A DNA stretch of 64,000 bases, from assembly GCA_030587365.1 (NCBI GenBank), contig JAUQZE010000050.1, positions 24,451 to 88,450 on the forward strand, in the 5' to 3' direction. This stretch comes from Candidatus Freyarchaeota archaeon. Lineage in GTDB: Archaea > Asgardarchaeota > Jordiarchaeia > Jordiarchaeales > Jordiarchaeaceae. A program made the translations under genes and the position numbers. The notes under the pieces were generated by a model that worked only from the letters and a program-made list of their open reading frames with translations, was not told the origin of the DNA and ran no database searches. Position 1 is the stretch's first letter; each line of letters begins with the position of its first letter. Below are positions 17,318-25,961 of the stretch, piece after piece.

Positions 17318-20300
17318 CTAGGAACAAAGTTTGGTCACCATTAATAGTTGGGCCTTAACTTGTTCACAAAGCTCTAGAAACTTATTTTCTGTGAAGACCC
17401 TAATAGCCTCTTTAAATGATTTAATAGCCTTTTTGCAGTTTTCAGCTTTATCCTCCACCATCGCAAGAGTTGCGTAGGCTGCCCCTAGGCCGGTTTGAAT
17501 CCTAGCGTAGTTTATAGGATACGTCTCCATAGTATAAACTCCAAGAGCTTCTTTGAAGGCATTTATAGCTAGCTTAAAGTTTTCAGCTCTACTCTCGATC
17601 CCTGCAAGAATCGTGTAGGCGAACCCGAGGCCATTCTGACTCATGGCGTAGTTTAGGGGATACTTACCAAGGGTATATATTCTTAGAGCTTCTTTGAAGG
17701 CATCTATGGACATCTTACAGTTTTCAGCCATATCCTCTACCACTGCAAGAGTCGCGTAGGCAGCCCCAAGATTGTTTTGAATTAGCGCGTAGTTTATCGG
17801 TGATTTTTCCAAGGTAAAAACATTTTGAGCTTCTTTGAAGGCATCTATAGACTTTTTAATATTATTAGTCGTATCCTCCACAATCGCAAGAGACTGGTAA
17901 GCTGTTCCAAGTCCATTCTGGGCCATGGCGTATTGTATAGGGTATCTGTTGAGGGTATGTACTCTTAGGGCTTCGTTGAAGGCATCTATAGCCTTTTTAC
18001 TATTATTAGCTATGTTTTCTACCCCCGCAAAAATCCGATAGGTATTTCCTAGACTGTTCTGAGTAGTTGCGTACTGCAACGGATACCTGTCAAGAGTGTA
18101 TATTCTTAGAGCTTCATTGAAGGCACCTATGGATCTCTTACAGTTTTCAGCCATATCCTCATCCATCGCAAGAGCCCCGTAGGCGGTTCCCAAGCCATTC
18201 TGAATCATGGCGTAGTCCATAGGATAAGTCTCTAGGGTATAAACCCTTAAAGCTTCTTTGAAGGCATCAATAGCGCGCTTACAGTTTTCTGCCCTATTCT
18301 CAACCTCTGCAAGAATCCGGTAGACAATTCCTAGGTTGTTCTGAGTCATGGCGTAGTCCAAGGGATACTTATCAAGGGTACGTATTCTCAGAGCTTCATT
18401 AAAGGCATCTATAGCTAGCTTACAGTTTTCAGCCCTATCCTCCACCGTCGCAAGAGTATCAAAGGCACTTCCAATGCTGTTCTGAGTAGTTGCGTACTGC
18501 AACGGATACCTGTCAAGGGTGTATATCCTTAGAGCTTCTTTGAAGGCATCTATAGCGCTCTTACAATTTTTGATCTTATCCTCGACCTCTGCAAGAGTCC
18601 TGTAAGCGTTTCCTAGACTGTACTGAGCCGTAGCATACTGCATTGGATACTTATCAAGGGTGTATATTCTTAGAGCTTCTTTGAAGGCATCTATAGCTAG
18701 CTTACAGTTTTCAGCCCTATCCTCCACCATCGCAAGAGCCCAATAGGTGCTCCCAAGGTTGTTCTGAGTCATAGCGTAGCCCATTGGGTACTTCTCCAAT
18801 GTATGTATCCTCAGAGCATCTTTGAAGGCATCTATAGCTAGCTTACAGTTTTCAGCCCTATCTTCCACCGTCGCAAGAGTCCCATAAGCGGTCCCGAGGC
18901 CATTCTGAGTAATAGCATGCTCCATTGGAAACTTCTCCAATGTACGTATTCTTAGAGCTTCTTCGTAAGCCTTTATGGCTCTCTTACAGTTTTCAGCCCT
19001 ATCCTCAACTTCCGAAAGGATCTTATAGGCGTTTCCAATGCTGTTCTGAGTAGTAGCATACTGTACAGGATACTTATCAAGGGTATGTATCTTTAGAGCC
19101 TCTTTAAGAATGCTTAAGGCTCTTTTACAGTTTTCAGTCTTGTCCTCAACCTCCGCAAGAGCCTCATAGACGGTTCCTAGACCATTCTGAGTAATAGCAT
19201 GCTCCATTGGAAAATCGTGAGAATTGAAGATTTCTAGGGCTCCCTCATAAGCTTTTATGGCTCTTTTGCAGTTCTCTGCTTTATCTTTATAATTTGAGAT
19301 ATTGCTGTAAATTTTACCAAGTTCTAAACAAACTCCCGCTTTATCTTTTCCCTCAACATATTTTTTGACTTCTTCACCTAACTTGGGAAGTAATCTAAGT
19401 GTAGGGTCTTCCTCTTTTATTGATTCGGCTATTTCTGTGAATCGTTTAAAAATTTCATTCGTATAATTTATTTTAGTGTTATGATACAGCATCTCAATTT
19501 CGTCATCTATTTTATGATATTTCGCTAATTTTATTCTATAATATTCTGCAGCTAGTTTATGTCTTTCAGGTATATCTTCAAAGACGGCTTCTTTTATTTG
19601 ATTGTATAGCCACACAAAATTGTCGCCCCTTCCCTCAATCAGGTAAGCGTCGCGAAGCTCCAAAAATTTTTCTTTTTTTAAGGAGTACACTGCTGAATAG
19701 GATTCATATATAATATCTCTATCTATCTCCTCTTCGATAACAGATAGGTCTTTCAAAAGGTTGTATGCCTCAGGGCTTATACCGCTTTTAATTACTCTGT
19801 TCATATATTCTTTTACATCATCATTTCGTGAGAAATCAAGTCTCTCTTTAAAGCGTTCCAACTTCTTAATGTTAACTCTTCCCAAGTTGCTGATAAGGAG
19901 ATACGTGGCAATCGGGTGTCCCTCTGCTATCTCCTCTATTCTCTTTGCTTCTTTGTCTCCTACCTCTTTCCCTACGCGCGAAGCTATTATTTGTACTAGT
20001 TTGCCTCTTTCACCTTCTTCAATACTTCCTAAAGGTAAGCGATAGAACGCTATTCCTAATTCCTTTTTTGATGAAATTAAAATACATCCTCTGTTTAGAG
20101 TATTAGCCCTTCCTATTAATTTCTTTAGAGTCTCGTTCTCCCTGAAATTGTCAATAAAAAGTATTGCTCCATCGCTTCCCAAAAACTGGATTATAGCTTC
20201 GATTTTTTTTCCGTTGTCTTCCTTTTTTAATTCGCCTAAGCCTAATGTGTCAATAATATCGTCAATTGTTAACTCTGGAAAGCGATGAGATGGGAGTTTT

Positions 20301-21058
20301 TGTGATGTGTATTCATATCCAGTGCCTGAGGCGTATGCTTCTCCCAAACCAACATAAACAATCTTCTTACCCAGCAATTTATGAATAAGGAGTGCAACCT
20401 CGCATAGCGTTGTTTTACCAATTCCTCCTACTCCTGTAACCTCTACAGACTTGTTCATTTCGTTGAATAACTCTTTTAGAAGGCTTCTTCTTCCGCAAAA
20501 TTTGTTGAAATTAATTCTTCCCTCCGAATACCACTTTATAATATTTGACACCAAATTGTTGATAACTATTTCAACACCTGTATTATCTTTTCTTATTCTA
20601 GGGCAAAACTCCTTTTCCTCAATTTCATCCCTAAATTTCCATAGTTTTGAGTCGCCGTCTCTACTGATATTTTCCCACCCTTCATCGATTATGTACGTCG
20701 AATGAGGTTTATTTTCCGCTAAAGCAAACCTAAACTCGCACCAAGTGTATGATATTTTCTCTTCTCCATTTTTCATCTCGCAATCTGCTTTACATTGTCC
20801 CTTTAATTCGCACTCGGGAATATCTGTTCCTTTATTTGGAGAGATGAGAAAAATTACAGTGTTACTCTCCTTTAACTCTTTTAATGCAGTTCTTTGCGAG
20901 GTATCGCCACTGGGAACAAAAATTTCCATCGCAGCTCCCTTAAGAGCCGAAACCAGCCGATCTAATAGTTGCCCTCTCATCTCTCGAAGATCTCTAAATG
21001 TAGAGCTTAGAAATACTTTTAAGATTCCTTCTCCTTGATATTTAGACATTCTTTTCAT
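17318..21058 (-). CDS. DUF4062 - STAND NTPase - TPR protein (probable defence sensor)
   Basis: 1246 residues in three parts. Residues 12-125 are a DUF4062 (TIR-like) domain with KVFLSSTFRDLREMR. Residues 185-420 are a STAND/NB-ARC P-loop ATPase with Walker A GVGGIGKTT near 209, Walker B AILFIDNF near 298 and a sensor-like GCILISS. Residues about 575-1235 hold about 14 TPR units of 47 residues. This is the layout of signal-transduction ATPases used in antiviral defence and programmed cell death, where TPRs sense a ligand and the N-terminal domain acts as effector or assembly module. ATG 21058 overlaps the stop of a 32-codon upstream ORF (ATGA), implying coupled translation; ATG 21049 is another start. 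Confidence 0.88.
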   Translation of the reverse strand: MKRMSKYQGEGILKVFLSSTFRDLREMRGQLLDRLVSALKGAAMEIFVPSGDTSQRTALKELKESNTVIFLISPNKGTDIPECELKGQCKADCEMKNGEEKISYTWCEFRFALAENKPHSTYIIDEGWENISRDGDSKLWKFRDEIEEKEFCPRIRKDNTGVEIVINNLVSNIIKWYSEGRINFNKFCGRRSLLKELFNEMNKSVEVTGVGGIGKTTLCEVALLIHKLLGKKIVYVGLGEAYASGTGYEYTSQKLPSHRFPELTIDDIIDTLGLGELKKEDNGKKIEAIIQFLGSDGAILFIDNFRENETLKKLIGRANTLNRGCILISSKKELGIAFYRLPLGSIEEGERGKLVQIIASRVGKEVGDKEAKRIEEIAEGHPIATYLLISNLGRVNIKKLERFKERLDFSRNDDVKEYMNRVIKSGISPEAYNLLKDLSVIEEEIDRDIIYESYSAVYSLKKEKFLELRDAYLIEGRGDNFVWLYNQIKEAVFEDIPERHKLAAEYYRIKLAKYHKIDDEIEMLYHNTKINYTNEIFKRFTEIAESIKEEDPTLRLLPKLGEEVKKYVEGKDKAGVCLELGKIYSNISNYKDKAENCKRAIKAYEGALEIFNSHDFPMEHAITQNGLGTVYEALAEVEDKTENCKRALSILKEALKIHTLDKYPVQYATTQNSIGNAYKILSEVEDRAENCKRAIKAYEEALRIRTLEKFPMEHAITQNGLGTAYGTLATVEDRAENCKLAIDAFKDALRIHTLEKYPMGYAMTQNNLGSTYWALAMVEDRAENCKLAIDAFKEALRIYTLDKYPMQYATAQYSLGNAYRTLAEVEDKIKNCKSAIDAFKEALRIYTLDRYPLQYATTQNSIGSAFDTLATVEDRAENCKLAIDAFNEALRIRTLDKYPLDYAMTQNNLGIVYRILAEVENRAENCKRAIDAFKEALRVYTLETYPMDYAMIQNGLGTAYGALAMDEDMAENCKRSIGAFNEALRIYTLDRYPLQYATTQNSLGNTYRIFAGVENIANNSKKAIDAFNEALRVHTLNRYPIQYAMAQNGLGTAYQSLAIVEDTTNNIKKSIDAFKEAQNVFTLEKSPINYALIQNNLGAAYATLAVVEDMAENCKMSIDAFKEALRIYTLGKYPLNYAMSQNGLGFAYTILAGIESRAENFKLAINAFKEALGVYTMETYPINYARIQTGLGAAYATLAMVEDKAENCKKAIKSFKEAIRVFTENKFLELCEQVKAQLLMVTKLCS
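17330..19300 (-). repeat. Tandem 141-bp coding repeat (about 14 TPR units)
   Basis: The 3' half of the STAND gene is built from about 14 units of 47 codons. Each contains the block AENCKxAIDAFKEALRI, then Y-P-x-x-Y-A-x-x-Q-N-x-L-G-x-x-Y. DNA blocks such as TTACAGTTTTCAGCCCTATC recur nearly unchanged every 140-141 bases, so unequal recombination could change copy number. Confidence 0.9.
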
Positions 21059-21153
21059 CTCTTAAGTTTCTGGCATCTGCGGCACAATTTATTAAGCAGT
21101 GAGAGGGTGACTTTCAAAATATTTCCAAGATTTGATAAAGGCTCTGTATCCAT
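21055..21153 (-). CDS. 32-aa micro-ORF coupled to the STAND gene
   Basis: ATG 21153 follows a GTGAGG SD, and the TGA overlaps the STAND start codon as ATGA. The peptide (start MDTEPLSNLGNILK) is predicted helical and ends with a C-R-R-C and a basic tail. It lies immediately downstream of the TATA box at 21201-21210, so it is the first cistron of the transcript. It could be a leader controlling STAND translation or a small partner of the sensor. Confidence 0.5.
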   Translation of the reverse strand: MDTEPLSNLGNILKVTLSLLNKLCRRCQKLKR

Positions 21154-21200
21154 TTTCCCATCCTCACTCTTAACCCATAAAAATAATTTTGTGAACAAGT

Positions 21201-21210
21201 ATTTAAGCTT
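21201..21210 (-). promoter_or_regulatory. TATA box for the micro-ORF/STAND operon
   Basis: Read on the minus strand the box is AGCTTAAATA, about 50 bases before ATG 21153, giving a predicted 5' leader of about 25 bases that contains the SD. Confidence 0.5.
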
Positions 21211-21423
21211 ACCACCTAAAATACTCACATTACCAACTTGGGAAGGGCTATCAATTTCTAAACGAACTCGGCTATTTTATTTCAAAAAAGGCATGGGACT
21301 TGTTTAATTTGAAGATAAAATAACTAAAAAATAAAACATTGAAATATGTTAAAAAATAAGATCACCACAATCCGATTAGGATGGAAAGTTGAAATGGTTA
21401 ATCCTAAAAATTAGGGACTGTAA

Positions 21424-21573
21424 ATAAGCATAGAAACCAGAATAAGTGGTGTTAAAGATGCTTGTTTAGCACTTTATAAATACATGGATAAAGCTTTATC
21501 AGATAATGCAAAATTTAAAAGCAGAACTTTATCATATCTTTTAAAGAAACCGTCTAAAAATTCTCATAAAGAT
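21424..21573 (+). pseudogene. Possible truncated 5' end of a lost gene
   Basis: After TAA 21421 an open frame starts with ATA and reads ISIETRISGVKDACLALYKY, then MDKALSDNAKFKSRTL, protein-like text with no known match. It runs into the antisense of the metallo-beta-lactamase 3' end at 21574, where it stops looking like coding sequence. The rest of 21154-21573 is AT-rich spacer with the promoter listed above. Confidence 0.3.
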
Positions 21574-23022
21574 CTATTTACTATGTTTCATTGGGATTTT
21601 GATTCTAGAGTATATAGAGTAAAATTTTTGCAATATTGTTTCTTTAAAGTAGGTACATTTTCTCGCATTGCCAAGTTCAATGCATATTGGTTTTTCTTTT
21701 CCTCTAATTTTGGCTATTAGAAATGTTAATATACTGTTGGAAGACAAACAGTATATTTTTTTTGGTTTTATGGAACAGTTTTTGTGCCCATCGGTGCAGT
21801 AGATTTGGGTTGGTATTTTTGATTTTTTTAGATCTTTACTTATTAAGTCGGTTGGTCCCTTGTAATTCGACCTACAATATCCGCAAGAGTTTACTAGTAT
21901 TTTTGGTTTTATTGTTGATTGAGGCCATTTGGTTCCATGATGTGGTGTTAAGACTATTAAATATTCTTTTAGTTGTTTGTTTGAGAGGTTATTCGATAGG
22001 TTTAAAGCAGTTTTTATACAGTTTTCTGAAGCATCTCCGGGGAATAGAACTTCGTTAGGTAAATGCAAGATTATGCTTAGGTCGTTTAGTAGATTTCTGA
22101 ATACTATGAAAAGTTCCTTCACGATTTTATTTGATTTTTTATCTTCACGGATTTTTCCCAAATATCCTTCTATTTCTTTTATGTTAAATGTTTGTTTTTG
22201 CTCATCTTTTCTTGCTGAAACCTCGGAGGGATAGGTTCTATTCTCATTTTCTTTTCTCTTCCCGTATATTTTAATCATATTTTCAATTACTTCTTTAGCA
22301 TCTTTCTTTACATTTTTCGTATGCTCAGGATATTTCTTTTCCAATTTTTCTATTGATGCCTTTACTTTTTTGGCTATGCTGACCGCATTCACAGTTGATT
22401 TGAAACTTGGTAGGGGCCATATAACTTTGAATTCTCGATTTAGTGCTTTTATGGTGTCTCCTTTTATCACATATTCTAATCCATTTTGCGCTAGTTTCCC
22501 TAGATAGACATTTTCTGTTAGGAAATCTTTGGCCATTTTAGCCATTAAAGCTTCTTGAGGGGCAACCGCCCCGCCATATATTTCTAAAATAAACATTGAC
22601 ATTATTACCAAGTATTCACCTAATGCTTCCTCGAAATTAATCCATGGGGCGTAGATTTCTCTAAATAATGGTTTCCTTTTTTTGTTTTGTTGAATTTTCA
22701 ATAACTTTTCAAAACCACTAATATGGTCTTGATGTAGGTGACTTACAACCGCCAGACTGTCTGCCCTACTTAGATACCCAAACAGTACTAAAGCTAGGCA
22801 TGATTCATCCCATTTAGCTTGTGACTCGTAGTAATCACTGGAAAGTGTTCCGAAATCAATTAGAAGTGGTTTATTTTGTATGAATAAATGTTGGTACACT
22901 TGATATGCGGTATAGCGATAGTAGTGGTCAATAGAAAGATAATTACTACTATCATTTCTCAGAAGCACACACTGACCGTGACCAACATTAAAAATGTTTA
23001 TAAAATATCCAGACTCAATCAT
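21574..23022 (-). CDS. ComEC-like metallo-beta-lactamase-fold hydrolase
   Basis: The 482-residue protein begins with INIFNVGHGQCVLLR, the strand pair typical of ComEC/Rec2-type MBL domains. Metal-binding motifs follow: SHLHQDHISG (HxHxDH) near residue 98, LFPGDAS near 330 and LTPHHGT near 360. A large alpha-helical insert lies between residues 120 and 300. The likely role is a phosphodiesterase or nuclease acting on nucleic acid or nucleotides. It lies 420 bases upstream of the STAND operon on the same strand, as seen for effectors in conflict islands, although linkage to that gene is inference. ATG 23022 is preceded by TTGGG. Confidence 0.82.
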   Translation of the reverse strand: MIESGYFINIFNVGHGQCVLLRNDSSNYLSIDHYYRYTAYQVYQHLFIQNKPLLIDFGTLSSDYYESQAKWDESCLALVLFGYLSRADSLAVVSHLHQDHISGFEKLLKIQQNKKRKPLFREIYAPWINFEEALGEYLVIMSMFILEIYGGAVAPQEALMAKMAKDFLTENVYLGKLAQNGLEYVIKGDTIKALNREFKVIWPLPSFKSTVNAVSIAKKVKASIEKLEKKYPEHTKNVKKDAKEVIENMIKIYGKRKENENRTYPSEVSARKDEQKQTFNIKEIEGYLGKIREDKKSNKIVKELFIVFRNLLNDLSIILHLPNEVLFPGDASENCIKTALNLSNNLSNKQLKEYLIVLTPHHGTKWPQSTIKPKILVNSCGYCRSNYKGPTDLISKDLKKSKIPTQIYCTDGHKNCSIKPKKIYCLSSNSILTFLIAKIRGKEKPICIELGNARKCTYFKETILQKFYSIYSRIKIPMKHSK

Positions 23023-23112
23023 TTTTAGTTACCCAAGTTTCTTAAATCATGAGAGTTCTATTTAGTGTTAAGTTGATTACTTTTAATTTATGTATAGTGG
23101 GGTCAAGTATCT

Positions 23113-24105
23113 GTGAAAGCAGAGGATTTACGTAATTTAGCATTACTAATTGCAGGCATAATTTTAGGATTGATTTCTCCTATTATACTCTCATTAATAA
23201 TTTCAAGATTAGATATATACTTACAATTGATAGTTTTATTTTCACTCGCTCTGGCATCGGTTTTTCTAATATTGGTTGGATTAGGCTTTCCTCAACGAAA
23301 ACATCATGAGTATGTCCTCAAAAATAGATGGAGGAAAACCCTGAAACTCGGAATTCTAAATGATATGGGATGGGACATTGATAATAAAGACATATATTCT
23401 TGGACTGACGTAGAACCAAAGGATTGGAAAAACGCAGTAGGACGTTTCGCTGACAGTAGTGGTGTAGACGTTAAGGTAGAATTTATCGATGTGAATAAAA
23501 AGTTTGAAAATTATGTTGCTATTCTGAATCCATATGGTGGAGTATACCCAGAGACTAATCTGAAAACTCTAAATACATTGGACAAGATAATTAATTATGT
23601 AAGGGAGGGGGGACTCTTCATAAATGTAGCAGATATACCCGCATACTGGGCATATAACTCTGACCTAAAAAGGAGATTAGATATCGCTGAAGCCATCTAC
23701 TCGATCTCACCTAGTGGCGCTGATTTACAAATAATTTCAACTAGGCCTTTTGAGTTAGTGCCATTAGCAAAGACTTTGGGCTTGCGTATTTTTGGTAGCA
23801 ACGAGGGAATTACTCAAAGCCTAAGCAAGATTCTGGGTAAAAATGCAGTAAGTGTAACAGCCAAGAGAGCAGTGATTGTGGAGTCTAATGTAGAAAGTTG
23901 TCTGGATATGGTACAAGGGGAGTACTATGATGGAAAACAGCATAATGTGTCATCTCTTTTTTTCGTCAAGTACGGCGATGGCGACTTTCTACTGTCATTG
24001 ATTTGGATAAACGATGAAAACCACGATCAAAAGAAAAAAAAGGCCATCAGAGATTCGATATCAAAGCTAATTTTAGATAAACTAGCATCTAAGATAAGCG
24101 CATAA
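23113..24105 (+). CDS. Membrane-anchored protein with GATase-like C-terminal domain
   Basis: Two transmembrane segments (residues about 8-30 and 36-58) are followed by a cytosolic region. Residues about 125-200 (YVAILNPYGGVYPE, then VREGGLFINVADIPAYW) resemble the class I glutamine-amidotransferase-like/ThuA fold, without a recognisable catalytic Cys. The function is unknown. The gene is divergent from the MBL gene over 90 bases. GTG 23113 follows GTGGGG. Confidence 0.7.
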   Translation: MKAEDLRNLALLIAGIILGLISPIILSLIISRLDIYLQLIVLFSLALASVFLILVGLGFPQRKHHEYVLKNRWRKTLKLGILNDMGWDIDNKDIYSWTDVEPKDWKNAVGRFADSSGVDVKVEFIDVNKKFENYVAILNPYGGVYPETNLKTLNTLDKIINYVREGGLFINVADIPAYWAYNSDLKRRLDIAEAIYSISPSGADLQIISTRPFELVPLAKTLGLRIFGSNEGITQSLSKILGKNAVSVTAKRAVIVESNVESCLDMVQGEYYDGKQHNVSSLFFVKYGDGDFLLSLIWINDENHDQKKKKAIRDSISKLILDKLASKISA

Positions 24106-24147
24106 CAAAAAATTAAGTATCCTCTCCAATTTAAGGAAAATTTCGTG

Positions 24148-24349
24148 TTAAGTGTATGAAATCAAAGGTTTTCCAGCTAGTTGCTTAATATTCTTTCTTT
24201 TTATTCTTTTACTTCCTTCTCTTGCCGGAATAATTGCGATTATTTTATGCTTCTTTTTTTTCCATTCCTAGTCCTACATTAACTAGATAATGAAATCCAC
24301 AATCCTTGGGTGCTTGCCAATCTTGGACATACATAGTGCATTTTAGCTT
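24148..24349 (-). pseudogene. Relic: start of a NeuA-type CMP-sugar synthetase and tail of an upstream gene
   Basis: On the minus strand, 24264-24148 reads KHKIIAIIPAREGSKR, then IKRKNIKQLAGKPLIS and TAA. This is the CTP-binding N terminus of acylneuraminate (NeuA/KDO-type) cytidylyltransferases. Overlapping it in another frame, 24349-24245 reads VQDWQAPKDCGFHYLVNVGL then GMEKKEA and stop, the end of an unidentified preceding gene. It looks like the remains of a surface-sugar operon. The rest of the 24106-24734 gap is AT-rich and shows no gene. Confidence 0.75.
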
Positions 24350-24734
24350 CTACTCTTTTCTACTTCTTGAATTCAAAAACCTTAACCATTAATTCATTAT
24401 TTTCCAAGACTATAACTCTTGGAATCTACTATGATTTTCCCAAGCAGTTTTTTAAGTTATTCTGATTTTTAACTTTGATTTGATAAATTGAAAAAAATGT
24501 CGAAGCGTGTGAAAAAATAGTATCCAGAATATCTCTAAGATAATTGATCAAAGTGAATATATAGTTCAACAAGTTGTCAACGGGGATAATAATATTATTT
24601 TATTAAAAATTATAACACAACTTTTACAGTAGATAAAAGAAAAACAAAAAATTTCCCAAATTGCTTTCGAAAAATTCATTTATATCAACGATTATTTATA
24701 TCTTATCAAACTATAAGCAGTTGGAGAGACTTAC

Positions 24735-25379
24735 ATGTGTGCATGTCCATTATGCGATCTGGAAAAATTTAAAGAAAAAGACAGCGAAGGAAATGTTATC
24801 AATAGAGTTTTATACAGTGATGTAGATGAAGATTTTTATGTGGCTATTCCTCAAGAACCCGCAATGGAGGGGCATCTTCTAGTTGTTTCAAAAGACCATA
24901 TAAAGGACATCACGGAAATTGAGAATAGGAGGCAACTCTCGGTACTGAGCAAGATGATAAAAGTTTCAGCTAAAATCTCTCGAGAACTTAAGAAGTGGGA
25001 CAAATCGATAAGTAAAGTTTACATTCTGTGCGAGGGAGAAACGCAGCACCTACACTTCCACCTAAAACCCAGAAGAGAACGTGAGGAAACGGGGGACCTA
25101 TTCCTATTCGAAAAGGAACTCCAAGAAAGTAGGTGGGTCCTAGATTCTGAAAATAAGAGTGAGGTACGAAGAGCCACCCTAGAAAAGGGAATAGAAAGAA
25201 TCAAGAAGGGAATCGCTCTAGCTGAAAAGCATAAAACACTCATAAAAATGGGTGAGTGGCTTAAACCCAGAAAGGAAGTCGAGGAATTCTATAAAAATAT
25301 GATAAAAAAAGAGCTAGGGTCCACTGTAACTGACGCAATCAATAGCCTTAAGAAAAAGGTACAAATAAAACAATGTTGA
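24735..25379 (+). CDS. HIT-family (histidine triad) hydrolase
   Basis: 214 residues with a CPLC zinc knuckle at the N terminus, an EPAMEGHLLVVSKDHIKDI block near residue 53, and the histidine triad HLHFHLKPR near residue 108. HIT proteins hydrolyse or transfer nucleotidyl groups. The C-terminal 90 residues are charged helices not found in minimal HIT proteins. ATG 24735 follows GGAGAG. It sits inside the island but may be a housekeeping gene. Confidence 0.88.
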   Translation: MCACPLCDLEKFKEKDSEGNVINRVLYSDVDEDFYVAIPQEPAMEGHLLVVSKDHIKDITEIENRRQLSVLSKMIKVSAKISRELKKWDKSISKVYILCEGETQHLHFHLKPRREREETGDLFLFEKELQESRWVLDSENKSEVRRATLEKGIERIKKGIALAEKHKTLIKMGEWLKPRKEVEEFYKNMIKKELGSTVTDAINSLKKKVQIKQC

Positions 25380-25413
25380 TGCTAGCTTTCCCTAGAATAT
25401 TTCTCCTTTTATC

Positions 25414-25899
25414 TCATGTATACGGGGCATTGAATAGCCCTAGTCTCAAGCGTTCCGATGCCTCAAAAGAAGAACGAGACACCACTGAGCAAATATCATT
25501 CAACAAGCTATAAACAATTCCGATTTCTGAAACATTATCTGGATCCTCAAGTACCTTTTCTATCTCCAAGGTTGCCTTTTCAATTTCCTCTAAGAGTTGT
25601 TTGTATGTCGCTCTCCGCGTCTTCCTCAACTTTTCAATAAATAATAGAAAATAATTATTTGTTTCTTCACCTTTTCTTTCACTTATTTTCTTCAATGTGT
25701 ATCTTATTTCACCTAAAAAGGTGTTACCTTTCCTTAAATTCTCCATTGCTTCCTTTATAGTGTAGCCAATTTTAGAAAATGCATCTTCCGAAAACTGAAG
25801 TAGTCTAAGCAAATCAATTGCTAGTCTAGTATTATTTGCGATTTCAGAATTTTTTAATGCCTCTTTAAATTGCATCGATAATCTTCTTAGCCTTGTCAT
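25414..25899 (-). CDS. Helical hypothetical protein, about 161 aa
   Basis: Not recognised. Almost entirely alpha-helical and charged, with coiled-coil-like spacing around KQLLEEIEKATLEIEKVL. ATG 25899 is preferred because GGGGA lies 8 bases upstream; ATG 25929 is in frame upstream. The gene is convergent with the HIT gene and its start lies about 60 bases from the left end of the IS630 element. Confidence 0.6.
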   Translation of the reverse strand: MTRLRRLSMQFKEALKNSEIANNTRLAIDLLRLLQFSEDAFSKIGYTIKEAMENLRKGNTFLGEIRYTLKKISERKGEETNNYFLLFIEKLRKTRRATYKQLLEEIEKATLEIEKVLEDPDNVSEIGIVYSLLNDICSVVSRSSFEASERLRLGLFNAPYT

Positions 25900-25961
25900 T
25901 AGTTTATTCCCCAATAAATTTAATTGCATTAGATGATTTGAATTATTTTAATTCATAATTA

